Source: an uncultured Anaerobutyricum sp. (lineage in GTDB: Bacteria; Bacillota; Clostridia; Lachnospirales; Lachnospiraceae). Taken from it: DNA of 11,462 bases. The stretch spans positions 1 through 11,462 of the forward strand of contig CAKREJ010000046.1 in the NCBI GenBank assembly GCA_934317185.1, given 5' to 3'. The notes beneath the pieces were generated by a model. The model ran no database searches. It was not told the origin of the DNA and saw only the letters and a list, made by a program, of their open reading frames with translations. Shown here in pieces: positions 1 to 6,171 of the stretch (positions are counted from its first letter, which is position 1; each line of letters opens with the position of its first letter). The position numbers and the translations under genes were made by a program.

Positions 1-76
1 ATATGGCGGAACTGGCAGACGCGCTAGACTTAGGATCTAGTTCTTCGGAGTGCAGGTTCGATTCCTGTTATCCGCA
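1..76 (+). tRNA. tRNA-Leu (anticodon UAG), 5' end cut by window edge
   Basis: This is a class II tRNA reading CUA leucine codons. The anticodon stem 24-28/36-40 closes a 7-nt loop with TAG at 31-33. A long variable arm lies at about 41-51, the T arm 52-56/64-68 has loop TTCGATT, and the 3' acceptor strand TATCCGC at 69-75 is followed by discriminator A76. Only ATA of the 5' acceptor strand is in the window, so about four bases (expected GCGG by pairing) lie before position 1. CCA is not encoded. The D-arm text GGCAGACGC is typical of tRNA-Leu. Confidence 0.95.
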
Positions 77-80
77 TAGT

Positions 81-130
81 AAAAGCCTAATAACTACTGA
101 TATAGCGGTTATTAGGCTTTTGTTTTATTT
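81..130 (+). terminator. Rho-independent terminator of the tRNA gene
   Basis: A 14-bp perfect stem, AAAAGCCTAATAAC (81-94) with GTTATTAGGCTTTT (108-121), carries a 13-nt loop and is followed by a T-rich tail (122-130). It begins 4 nt after the tRNA 3' end. The A/T symmetry means it could also stop transcription arriving from the right. Confidence 0.93.
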
Positions 131-254
131 CTAAGATACTAAAAAGGTACTATTTTTTTTGTAAATTAATATTGAGTACTAAAAAATTCACAACAAATAT
201 TACGAAAAAGTTTCTAAAGTGTTAAATTTTACTATAGAAAAAAATGATTGTCAG

Positions 255-263
255 TGTTATAAT
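255..263 (+). promoter_or_regulatory. Extended -10 promoter of the acyltransferase gene
   Basis: TGTTATAAT carries a consensus -10 (258-263) with the TGn extension at 255-257. The -35 position (235-240, TAGAAA) is weak, as often seen with extended -10 promoters. The predicted transcript starts near 270. That is downstream of the ATG at 244, so it supports translation from the ATG at 298. The rest of the gap 131-254 is AT-rich, with nothing else I can identify. Confidence 0.6.
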
Positions 264-297
264 CAGATGCAAATATTTGATACAAAGAGGTATTGAG

Positions 298-1446
298 ATG
301 AGTGAAGCAGTGAGTAAAAACACAAAGCGCATTTATAAGTGGGACAATCTGAAGTGTTTTTTAATTGTTATGGTTGTTATAGGACATTTTGTGAATCAAT
401 ATGCACCAATATCGAATACAATGAAAAGTCTTTCTCTTTTTATTTATTCTTTTCATATGCCGCTTTTTATTTTTTTGTCCGGATTGTTACAAAAAAAATG
501 GAATGACAGATGTCCATTTCGATGGGATAAAATAATATATTATATTATGATAGGGTATGTATTGAAGTTTTGTATTTATGGAATTAAAATACTATTTCAT
601 CAGGAAGCAGTTTTCCATTGGTTTGAAGATACAGGGATTCCGTGGTATATGTTTGCAATGGCTGCATTTATGATTATTGCGTATTTGGTTAAGGATTTGC
701 CTGTGTGGTTTGTTTTGCCGATAAGTATTATGGTAGCTTGTCTTGCAGGGTATGATGAGAAGATAGGGAGTTTTTTGTATCTTTCAAGAATTCTTGTGTT
801 TTTTCCATTTTATTATATGGGATATCATTTGGATATAAAAAAGATACAGGAGATGCTAGATAAACTTTGGATAAAGTGTCTTTCTGCAATTTTCCTTACA
901 GATATGCTTCTATATAACATAGCGAAGATTGAGGATAATTATTCTTATATTCGTCTGCTTACGGGAAGAAATGCGTATACGCTTATCAATGTGGAAAATT
1001 GTGGGGCGATACATAGATTATTATTTTATGTGATTGCAATTTTAATGGGAATTGCGATTATCAGTATAATACCGAATTGTAAGGTGCCGGTTATGGGAAC
1101 GGTAGGGAAGAGGACTTTGCAAATTTATTTTTGGCATCGCCTGGTGTTGTACATACTTACTTTTTCGGGAATTACGGACACAATTATTAAAGAATCCCCG
1201 TCAGGTTGGGTGTGGATTTATCTTGCGATAGCAGGGATTCTGCCTTTTATACTATCTGCTGAGATTTTTTCTGTACCCCTTACTTTGATTAAAAATGGTG
1301 AGAACAAGATGCTGGCAGGAATCGAAAAAATAAGTATAAACTTTTATAAATGGAAAGAGAGTACCCTTACGGTACTCCCTGTATTAGAGTTTGTCACGAT
1401 TGTTTTAATGCTCATCTATTATGGTGAGGATGTCGGCATCCTGTAA
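298..1446 (+). CDS. Acyltransferase 3 family integral membrane protein
   Basis: A 382-residue polytopic membrane protein of the acyltransferase 3 (OafA/NodX-like) family. Known members transfer acyl groups, often acetyl, onto cell-surface or secreted carbohydrates; the substrate here cannot be told. The N-terminal WDNLK segment (residues 15-19) is followed by a helix ending in the conserved Gly-His (G29-H30). A second conserved motif, FHMPLFIFLSG, contains H53, and a late helix has the family-like LQIYFWHRLVLYIL. About ten hydrophobic helices cover the protein. I chose ATG 298 because AAGAGG lies 9-14 nt upstream and the -10 element at 258-263 falls inside the longer frame from 244. The last 42 bp overlap, tail to tail, the barstar-like gene on the other strand, and a hairpin at 1359-1377 lies inside the coding region. 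The C-terminal 40 residues may therefore be a run-on tail. The family is clear, the role is inferred. Confidence 0.85.
   Translation: MSEAVSKNTKRIYKWDNLKCFLIVMVVIGHFVNQYAPISNTMKSLSLFIYSFHMPLFIFLSGLLQKKWNDRCPFRWDKIIYYIMIGYVLKFCIYGIKILFHQEAVFHWFEDTGIPWYMFAMAAFMIIAYLVKDLPVWFVLPISIMVACLAGYDEKIGSFLYLSRILVFFPFYYMGYHLDIKKIQEMLDKLWIKCLSAIFLTDMLLYNIAKIEDNYSYIRLLTGRNAYTLINVENCGAIHRLLFYVIAILMGIAIISIIPNCKVPVMGTVGKRTLQIYFWHRLVLYILTFSGITDTIIKESPSGWVWIYLAIAGILPFILSAEIFSVPLTLIKNGENKMLAGIEKISINFYKWKESTLTVLPVLEFVTIVLMLIYYGEDVGIL
1359..1377 (-). terminator. Possible terminator hairpin of the barnase-barstar operon
   Basis: GAGTACC (1359-1365) and GGTACTC (1371-1377) form a perfect 7-bp stem with a 5-nt loop. 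It lies 28 bp beyond the barstar-like stop codon on the minus strand, and the following minus-strand text TCTTTCC is only modestly T-rich. It sits inside the convergent acyltransferase gene, so it may be a weak terminator or an RNA-stabilising 3' hairpin. Confidence 0.4.
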
Positions 1447-1665
1447 TACTTTTAGGATTCTCTGACAAAAGGGGATGCCAAGTTGCTGCCGCATCATATT
1501 ATAATGAATAAATTTGATTTGTAAAATATCTGGCTGTTCTGTTAAAAGGTCATACAGGGCATCCAGGTTGTTTCCAAAATATTGAGGGGCATTTAGCTCC
1601 TTTTTTATGTTCTGATAAAAATCTTCTTTCTTTTTTATGGATAAACCATCTATTGTGATTATCAT
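1405..1665 (-). CDS. Barstar family ribonuclease inhibitor
   Basis: An 86-residue cytoplasmic protein that aligns with Bacillus barstar (89 aa) without gaps over its first three quarters. The barnase-binding face is recognisable at the same residue numbers: Y29, G31, N33, L34, D35, A36, L37, Y38 (Trp in barstar) and D39. D35 and D39 are the residues that enter the active site of barnase in the known complex. Position 76 is Asp instead of Glu, and the loop between the last helix and last strand (barstar K78-D83) is shortened, so E80 has no counterpart. Its ATG overlaps the stop codon of the barnase-like gene (ATGA, 1662-1665). GGAG at 1676-1679 gives a ribosome binding site about 10 nt away, and translational coupling is likely. 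Role inferred: it neutralises the neighbouring ribonuclease before export. Confidence 0.9.
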   Translation of the reverse strand: MIITIDGLSIKKKEDFYQNIKKELNAPQYFGNNLDALYDLLTEQPDILQIKFIHYNMMRQQLGIPFCQRILKVLQDADILTIIDEH

Positions 1666-2261
1666 TGTACATCATCTCCATAAAGTAAGGTGAAAGTTTT
1701 GTAGTGATCTTCGGTATAATAAATCTGTCCGTCATCGGAGTAAATGATACGTTTAGCTCCCCGGCTTTTAGCATTAAGGGTGTCAATATCGCATTCATGA
1801 TAGGTTCTGCCTGAAACGACAGGAAGTATCTCTTCGTAATTTCCGAAGTAGTCTCCGCCGATGCATTTGCCTGGGGCATAAGGTTCTAAGCTGCCGCCAG
1901 ACCAGCCAAGCTTTCTGGCTTCCTTTTTCGTGATGAAATTGTCCGGCAACTGTCCGTATTGGATAAGGTAGTTCGTGACATCTTCTTTGGAAGTATAACT
2001 TCCGTCTTTGTCAAGGTAGTTATCTGTTTCATCAATTTGTTTTTTGTTACTGTTGGAAAAATTCCCTGTATTGTTTTGATATGTAGAAGCTTCTGATTGG
2101 GAGCTTTTTTGTTTGTTCTCTTTAGAAAGGGAAGTGTAGGTTCCTGTTTCGGCAGTGCTTTCTGTATTAAAAGAATAGTTGCAGCCTGCAATCGGAAGAA
2201 TGATAAGCAGTAAAGTGGAAAATACAGATAACAATCGCCATAATTTCTTTTTTAAATTCAT
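1662..2261 (-). CDS. Lipoprotein-anchored barnase-type ribonuclease
   Basis: A 199-residue exported guanyl-preferring ribonuclease of the barnase/microbial RNase N1 family. Residues 1-26 are a lipoprotein signal peptide (KKK, hydrophobic core, lipobox IAGC), with C27 as lipidation site. Residues 28-90 form a Ser/Thr/Asn/Lys-rich linker. Residues about 93-197 match barnase along its length, including LPDNFITKKEA, the APGKxIGGD strand, SGRTYHECDI and DHYKTF. Catalytic residues by alignment to barnase: K27=K112, E73=E156, R83=R167, R87=R171, H102=H186, all kept; R59 is Y142. It is therefore probably active. A strong site, GGGAGG (2268-2273), precedes the ATG. It is followed directly by the barstar-like gene with a 4-bp overlap. 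Classical barnase is secreted freely; here the enzyme should be held on the outer face of the membrane. Nutritional RNA breakdown or antagonism of neighbours are both possible. I saw no convincing promoter in 2277-2440. Confidence 0.92.
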   Translation of the reverse strand: MNLKKKLWRLLSVFSTLLLIILPIAGCNYSFNTESTAETGTYTSLSKENKQKSSQSEASTYQNNTGNFSNSNKKQIDETDNYLDKDGSYTSKEDVTNYLIQYGQLPDNFITKKEARKLGWSGGSLEPYAPGKCIGGDYFGNYEEILPVVSGRTYHECDIDTLNAKSRGAKRIIYSDDGQIYYTEDHYKTFTLLYGDDVQ

Positions 2262-2379
2262 AAAATTCCTCCCTTTATTTATTGTGGTGTTCTCGGAGTT
2301 CTCGATGCATTTGTTTTTCGAAAAATCTTTTTATAAAATCAAGAATAAAATAAGATTTAAAGAGTGTATCATACGTTAT

Positions 2380-2421
2380 ATGACGCACATTCACAGCGAG
2401 AATGCTGAGATATTCTTAAAT
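2380..2421. repeat. Dispersed palindromic repeat, copy A
   Basis: ATGACGCACAT (2380-2390) is identical to the start of copy B. The 25-nt core 2397-2421 matches the core of copy D at 20 of 25 positions. The core hairpin (GAAT...ATTC) is degenerate here. It lies upstream of the barnase-like gene, in the leader or promoter region of the minus strand. The remainder of gap 2262-2555 holds only the barnase ribosome binding site and the terminator listed separately. Confidence 0.6.
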
Positions 2422-2445
2422 ATTTACAAATAGTATAGCAAAAAG

Positions 2446-2515
2446 AAAAGAGGCAGTAAAGAAATAGTAAAGAAATTTATTTACGGAAATTTACGCTTTC
2501 ATACTGCCCTTTTTT
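2446..2515 (-). terminator. Terminator of the DUF378-type gene, possibly bidirectional
   Basis: Arms 2446-2458 (AAAAGAGGCAGTA) and 2502-2515 (TACTGCCCTTTTTT) pair over GGCAGTA plus flanking A/T bases with one mismatch. The 43-nt loop can itself fold (GTAAA/TTTAC). On the minus strand the second arm runs into TTTTCTTTTTGC, a T-rich tail. No plus-strand gene ends just before it, so its main job is likely termination of the gene at 2556-2756. Confidence 0.6.
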
Positions 2516-2555
2516 AGAATAAAGCTATGATAAGATAGAAACAGGATGGTCTGGT

Positions 2556-2756
2556 TTACATATCACGACCGATTCTTCCAAATAAGGTAAGTAAATATAA
2601 ACCGGATAATCCTACAAGATCATAAATTAATCTGGAAAACCAACTGTTTTCTCCAAAAAAGAAGGAAACAAGATTGAACTGGAATATACCAATCAATCCC
2701 CAGACGATGGCACCGATAATGGCTAAAGTCAGAGCAGTATAGTCAATCCATTTCAT
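2556..2756 (-). CDS. DUF378-type small membrane protein
   Basis: A 66-residue protein with two transmembrane helices (about residues 5-29 and 42-62). The pattern AIIGAIVWGLIGIFQFNLV, then F/FGENSWFSRLIYDLVGLSGLYLL, is that of the DUF378 family (YuzA-like), which has no established function. A good ribosome binding site GAAAGGAG lies at 2768-2775 on the minus strand, and a promoter is proposed at 2792-2820. It stands alone, diverging from the lipoprotein gene at 2893 and followed by its own terminator. It has the usual length of the family, with no sign of damage. Confidence 0.85.
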   Translation of the reverse strand: MKWIDYTALTLAIIGAIVWGLIGIFQFNLVSFFFGENSWFSRLIYDLVGLSGLYLLTLFGRIGRDM

Positions 2757-2791
2757 AATAAATAAACTCCTTTCTGCATTTTTGTTTTATC

Positions 2792-2820
2792 AGTATAACC
2801 GTTTTTTATAAATTTATGAA
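2792..2820 (-). promoter_or_regulatory. Promoter of the DUF378-type gene
   Basis: Reading the minus strand, TTCATA (2815-2820) and TATACT (2792-2797) are separated by exactly 17 bp. The -10 is near consensus and the -35 matches at four of six positions. It lies 36 bp upstream of the start codon. Confidence 0.5.
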
Positions 2821-2892
2821 AAGTGAAAGAAAAATTATATTTTTGAAAAAAACGCAGATAATACTTTTAAAACAAATGGAAGGAGTTTTTTT

Positions 2893-3330
2893 ATGAAAAA
2901 ACAAAAAATTTATGTAACGATGTTATTGGCAGGTATGGTAGTTTGTGCTGTTACCGGGTGTGGAATGAAAAATTCAGATAGCAAAGATGGTATGGAGGCA
3001 ACTACAGGATGGAGTGTCGAAAATCCGGATACTACGACAAAAAATAAGAAAACGACGGAAAATACAGGGGCAGGAACTTTTGACACATACGAGGATGCAA
3101 AGACTTATCTTATGAATAAGTTAGAAGCAGCACACGAAGATATTTCATATGAATTTCGTGAAGAAACGCAGGATTTAATTTCTTATGATAGTGATAATCC
3201 GGGAGCAGAAGGATATCAGTTTCATGTATATGAGTCGGAAGGAGGAAAGAAAACAGGAGATTATTATGTAGATAAGGATACAGGAAAAGTATATCGTTAT
3301 ACAAAAGATAATAAAATTACAGAATTCTAA
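2893..3330 (+). CDS. Small lipoprotein of unknown function
   Basis: A 145-residue predicted lipoprotein. It has a Lys-rich start (MKKQK), a hydrophobic segment and lipobox VTGC with C23 as likely lipidated cysteine. A Thr/Lys/Asn/Asp-rich linker follows to about residue 55, then a compact C-terminal domain (about 60-145). That domain contains FDTYEDAKTYLMNKL and ends with strand-like GYQFHVYES and DYYVDKDTGKVYRY. The YVDKxTGxVYRY ending recalls PepSY-like or similar small beta domains, but I do not recognise a defined family. GGAAGGAG (2878-2885) lies 7 nt before the ATG. It diverges from the DUF378-type gene, and a strong terminator follows. Like the nearby barnase it is a lipid-anchored surface protein, but I see no direct link between them. 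Confidence 0.8.
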   Translation: MKKQKIYVTMLLAGMVVCAVTGCGMKNSDSKDGMEATTGWSVENPDTTTKNKKTTENTGAGTFDTYEDAKTYLMNKLEAAHEDISYEFREETQDLISYDSDNPGAEGYQFHVYESEGGKKTGDYYVDKDTGKVYRYTKDNKITEF

Positions 3331-3364
3331 TTTTGATTTGATAAAAACGGATGACCTGATAAAG

Positions 3365-3445
3365 AACCCATAGAAATAAATACTTAGCATTTTTACTTGT
3401 TACAGGATTATGGCCGAAGTATTTGTTTTTGTGGGTTTTATTTTA
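3365..3445 (+). terminator. Two-tier hairpin terminator after the lipoprotein gene
   Basis: AACCCA (3365-3370) pairs with TGGGTT (3432-3437), and AAATAAATACTT (3374-3385) pairs with AAGTATTTGTTT (3417-3428) with one G-T pair. The two stems are separated by a small internal loop, the apical loop is 31 nt, and the tail TTTTATTTT follows. It begins 35 nt after the stop codon. Confidence 0.75.
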
Positions 3446-3535
3446 GATAAATGAAGTTAAAAGACGGAATTGTAGATTTTTTGAAGATAATATGATTTAT
3501 TAGAAAGAAAAAATAGAAAAAAATGTAAATAATAC

Positions 3536-3564
3536 TGGAAAAATATTACAGAATGTGCTATAAT
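3536..3564 (+). promoter_or_regulatory. Promoter of the DUF5688-type gene
   Basis: Consensus -10 TATAAT (3559-3564) has a TGC extension at 3556-3558. TGGAAA (3536-3541) stands 17 bp upstream as a partial -35. The predicted start is near 3571, inside the palindrome 3570-3599. Confidence 0.7.
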
Positions 3565-3569
3565 GAGTT

Positions 3570-3599
3570 CCATAATAGATAAAAAAAGATATATTATGG
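3570..3599 (+). promoter_or_regulatory. Palindrome at the transcript start, before the ribosome binding site
   Basis: CCATAATA (3570-3577) and TATTATGG (3592-3599) are perfect 8-bp inverted repeats around a 14-nt A-rich centre. They begin 5 bp after the -10 element and end 3 bp before AGGAGG (3603-3608). The location fits an operator or a 5'-terminal mRNA hairpin; which one is not decided by sequence. Confidence 0.45.
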
Positions 3600-3615
3600 A
3601 ATAGGAGGAAGGTAA

Positions 3616-4518
3616 ATGACATTTGAAGGGTTTCAGTCATACATAAAGCAGCACGTTCTTAAAGGCTGGAAGGAGGAAGCAGAATTAGAGACGGCAGTTG
3701 TCAAAAAGAATAATGGTATTGAATTGTCAGCACTTTATATTAAAAAGCGGGAAGATCAGATTGCACCTGCGATTTATCTGGATGAGTATTACGATTATTA
3801 TTTAAAAGGAGAAGATCTGGATGAAATTATACAAAGAATTCGGAAAGAATATGAGTGGAAAGTGGCAAGGGTAGTGAACTATCATTTTAATTTAGAGAAG
3901 TTTGAGTATGTTCGTGATAGGATTGTATACCGATTGGTGAATTATGAAAAGAACCGGGAAATATTAGAGGAGTGTCCCCATTTGCGATTGTATGATCTTG
4001 CTCTGACTTTCCGTTGGGTTGCACATAGTGATGAGATTGGAATTTCGACAGCATTAGTTACTAATCAGGAGTTAGAGGCGTGGGAGATTTCTATTAATGA
4101 ATTATTATTAGCAGCACGGGAGAATACGCCAAGATTGTTTCCGGCACACATGGTTGATATGGATGAGATGATTCGGAGGGCAGGAATAGATGGTTTAGGA
4201 GATGATACGGATATTCCGATGTATATTTTAACAAATCAGCAGGAGGTGAATGGTGCATCCGTGCTTTTATATGATGATGTTTTAGCGGCTTTTGCCCGAA
4301 AAAAGAGAACAGATTTTTATATCCTTCCAAGCAGTATTCATGAAGTGATTTTGGTACCGGCAGATAAAATAGAGAACCCGGATGATCTTTTTAAAATGGT
4401 TTCGGATGCAAATAAAACAGTGGTTGGACTGGGAGATATTTTGTCGGATTCTGTTTATTATTATAATAGGAAGAAGAATCAGATTATTCCGGTAAGAGAA
4501 GAGCGAAAGATTGTCTAA
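3616..4518 (+). CDS. DUF5688-type protein of unknown function
   Basis: A 300-residue soluble protein with no signal peptide or membrane segment. It resembles the DUF5688 proteins that are common and often multi-copy in Lachnospiraceae. Characteristic features are the ELSALYI strand, AIYLDEYYDYYLKGEDLDEIIQ, the NYEKNREILEECPHLRLYDLALTFRW block (about residues 110-135) and a C-terminal region with YILPSSIHEVILVPA. The function of the family is unknown to me, so none is assigned. The start is firm: AGGAGG (3603-3608) lies 7 nt before the ATG, with a clear promoter upstream. It is probably a single-gene unit, because the next gene has its own promoter at 4576-4603. I see no clear terminator between them. 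Confidence 0.75.
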   Translation: MTFEGFQSYIKQHVLKGWKEEAELETAVVKKNNGIELSALYIKKREDQIAPAIYLDEYYDYYLKGEDLDEIIQRIRKEYEWKVARVVNYHFNLEKFEYVRDRIVYRLVNYEKNREILEECPHLRLYDLALTFRWVAHSDEIGISTALVTNQELEAWEISINELLLAARENTPRLFPAHMVDMDEMIRRAGIDGLGDDTDIPMYILTNQQEVNGASVLLYDDVLAAFARKKRTDFYILPSSIHEVILVPADKIENPDDLFKMVSDANKTVVGLGDILSDSVYYYNRKKNQIIPVREERKIV

Positions 4519-4575
4519 AAGAACATAATAGATTTTTAATAAGTCTTTCAATTTTCTGTTGTCGGGCACATTTTA

Positions 4576-4603
4576 TTGAAAATATACAGTGCTGTGATAT
4601 ACT
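4576..4603 (+). promoter_or_regulatory. Promoter of the ytvI-like gene
   Basis: TTGAAA (4576-4581) and TATACT (4598-4603) are spaced 16 bp apart, with a TGA extension at 4595-4597. The TTG of the -35 is also the first possible start codon of the longest reading frame. Transcription would begin near 4610, so that start cannot be used from this promoter. Confidence 0.65.
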
Positions 4604-4641
4604 TGTATCTATGGATTTTACCAGAAAGCAGGTGTTTTAAT

Positions 4642-5778
4642 GTGAGAAAATGGAAGATATTATTTAATATAATTATGGAAACAGTTATGTTTTTTGGAAT
4701 AGCGGTATTGTTAATTTGGGGAATTCCTAAGATGATGGGTTTTTTCTGGCCTTTTGTAGCAAGCTGGATATTGGCATTACTGGCAACACCGTTGTGTAAT
4801 TTTTTAGAGAAACATATTAAGTTGAATAAGAAATGGTCCTCGGCAGTGATAATCATTCTTGTATTGTTTGCCATTGCAGGGGGTGGTTATGTTGCTGTAA
4901 CAAAGCTTGGAAGGGAACTTATGGGACTTTTTTCTCAGGCTCCGGAATATTATATATATGTGCAGCAGACAATAAGATCTTTTGGAGATAGTCTTACAAA
5001 TATGATTTCTCCAATATCGGCAGATTTTGGAAAGCAGGTACAGAGTGTTTTTAATGATTTCCTGAGTCAGATGGGAGGAGCCATCAACAAGTTTGCACCA
5101 AAAGGTGTAGAGATGATGGGTGCTGCGGCAACGGATCTGACAAATGGTTTTATTGGAACCATTGTTATGATTATTTCGGCATATTTTTTTATTGCAGACA
5201 AGGAGAGAATTGGCGAAGGATTTTGGAAAATAGTGCCGGAGGATTTAAAACCAACCGTTTGCAATATAAAGGATAAAGTAATCGCAGCATTAGGCGGATT
5301 TTTATTAGCACAGTTTAAAATTATGTGTATTGTATTTGGAATTTTATTGATAGGATTTTTATTAATTGGTAATCCTTATGCCTTGCTGCTTGCTCTTGTT
5401 GTTTCTTTTGTGGATCTTCTGCCTATTCTGGGAACGGGAACGATATTAATTCCGTGGACATTAATCTGCTTTTTACAGAAGGATTATCGTCAGGCACTGT
5501 TTCTTATTGTGTTATATGTAGTTTGCCTGATAGCAAGACAGTTTTTACAGCCGAAGATGATAGCAGATAGTATGGGACTTGATTCTATGGCAACGTTAGT
5601 ATTGATTTACACAGGATATAAGTTGAATGGAATGAAGGGGATGATTCTTGCGTTGTTGGCAGGTGTGATTGTGTTAAGCTTGTATAGGCTGGGACTATTT
5701 GATGGCAAAATAGAAAGGATGAATCAATTGTTGTATGAATACAGACATTGCGAAGACAATATCGGTCGAAAAGAGTAA
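4642..5778 (+). CDS. ytvI: AI-2E family permease, YtvI-like sporulation membrane protein
   Basis: A 378-residue polytopic membrane protein of the AI-2E/PerM (UPF0118) transporter family, closest by pattern to the sporulation protein YtvI. Two helices near the N-terminus are followed by a long soluble segment (about residues 85-175, from TKLGRELMGLFSQAPEY on). The C-terminal half carries the family signature: LLALVVSFVDLLPILGTGTILIPW and QPKMIADSMGLDSMATL. YtvI homologues occur in spore formers; some family members export small molecules or act as Na+/H+ antiporters, and the substrate here is unknown. The GTG at 4642 is preferred: AGGTG (4630-4634) precedes it by 7 nt and the promoter lies within the longer frame. 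The symbol is tentative because AI-2E paralogues are easily confused. Confidence 0.8.
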   Translation: MRKWKILFNIIMETVMFFGIAVLLIWGIPKMMGFFWPFVASWILALLATPLCNFLEKHIKLNKKWSSAVIIILVLFAIAGGGYVAVTKLGRELMGLFSQAPEYYIYVQQTIRSFGDSLTNMISPISADFGKQVQSVFNDFLSQMGGAINKFAPKGVEMMGAAATDLTNGFIGTIVMIISAYFFIADKERIGEGFWKIVPEDLKPTVCNIKDKVIAALGGFLLAQFKIMCIVFGILLIGFLLIGNPYALLLALVVSFVDLLPILGTGTILIPWTLICFLQKDYRQALFLIVLYVVCLIARQFLQPKMIADSMGLDSMATLVLIYTGYKLNGMKGMILALLAGVIVLSLYRLGLFDGKIERMNQLLYEYRHCEDNIGRKE

Positions 5779-5834
5779 AATGAAGTAAAAAATCAGATAA
5801 TTATGTCTAAAAATACTAATTGTCAGAAAATATA

Positions 5835-5863
5835 TTGACTTGTATTATGTGTTATGTTAGAAT
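5835..5863 (+). promoter_or_regulatory. Promoter of the cold-shock gene
   Basis: TTGACT (5835-5840) and TAGAAT (5858-5863) are spaced 17 bp apart. The leader is only about 48 nt, shorter than the thermosensing leader of E. coli cspA, and shows no large fold. Confidence 0.75.
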
Positions 5864-5917
5864 GATAGTGTTCTGAGCGGGGAGAGGCAGGAATTTTTTT
5901 ATTATGGAGGTATTCCG

Positions 5918-6118
5918 ATGTTTAAGGGAACAGTGAAGTGGTTTAACAATCAAAAAGGGTATGGCTTTATACAGGATGAGAGTGGCAAAGACATCTTTGT
6001 GCATTATACAGGACTGAATATGTCAGGTTTTAAATCCTTAGAAGAGGGGAATGAAGTAGAATTTGATATTGTTCAGGGTGAGAAGGGACCGCAGGCTTCT
6101 AATGTAGTGAAGTTGTAG
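5918..6118 (+). CDS. Cold-shock protein (CspA/CspB family)
   Basis: A 66-residue single cold-shock domain, the full usual length. It binds single-stranded RNA and DNA and acts as an RNA chaperone. Both nucleic-acid motifs are present: RNP1 as KGYGFIQ (residues 14-20) and RNP2 as DIFVHYT (25-31). The start GTVKWFNNQ is typical. GGAGG at 5906-5910 sets the ATG at 7 nt distance. It is transcribed alone from its own promoter to the terminator at 6138-6171. Confidence 0.97.
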   Translation: MFKGTVKWFNNQKGYGFIQDESGKDIFVHYTGLNMSGFKSLEEGNEVEFDIVQGEKGPQASNVVKL

Positions 6119-6137
6119 GAGAAAGATACATGAACTT

Positions 6138-6171
6138 GCCGTTGCAGGAATTGATTTGCAGCGGCTTTTTT
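6138..6171 (+). terminator. Terminator of the cold-shock gene
   Basis: GCCGTTGCA (6138-6146) pairs with TGCAGCGGC (6157-6165), nine base pairs including one G-T, with a 10-nt loop and six T directly after. It overlaps a possible promoter for the following gene (6151-6179). Confidence 0.9.

Noticed and set aside
1..130. tRNA-Leu 3' end as an integration site for a genomic island covering the acyltransferase-barnase region
   Set aside because: I found no second copy of the tRNA 3' end in the window and no integrase; the island idea has no direct support here.
1550..1879. 109-codon minus-strand frame across the barnase-barstar junction
   Set aside because: It overlaps two recognised genes in a different frame and has no family resemblance.
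2287..2306. Tandem TTCTCG repeat upstream of the barnase gene
   Set aside because: Two short copies only (TTCTCGGAG, TTCTCGATG), which can arise by chance; no link to a known element.
2179..2433. 84-codon plus-strand frame opposite the barnase start and its upstream region
   Set aside because: It has no ribosome binding site, overlaps the barnase signal peptide in antisense and has low-complexity composition; it is a chance frame.
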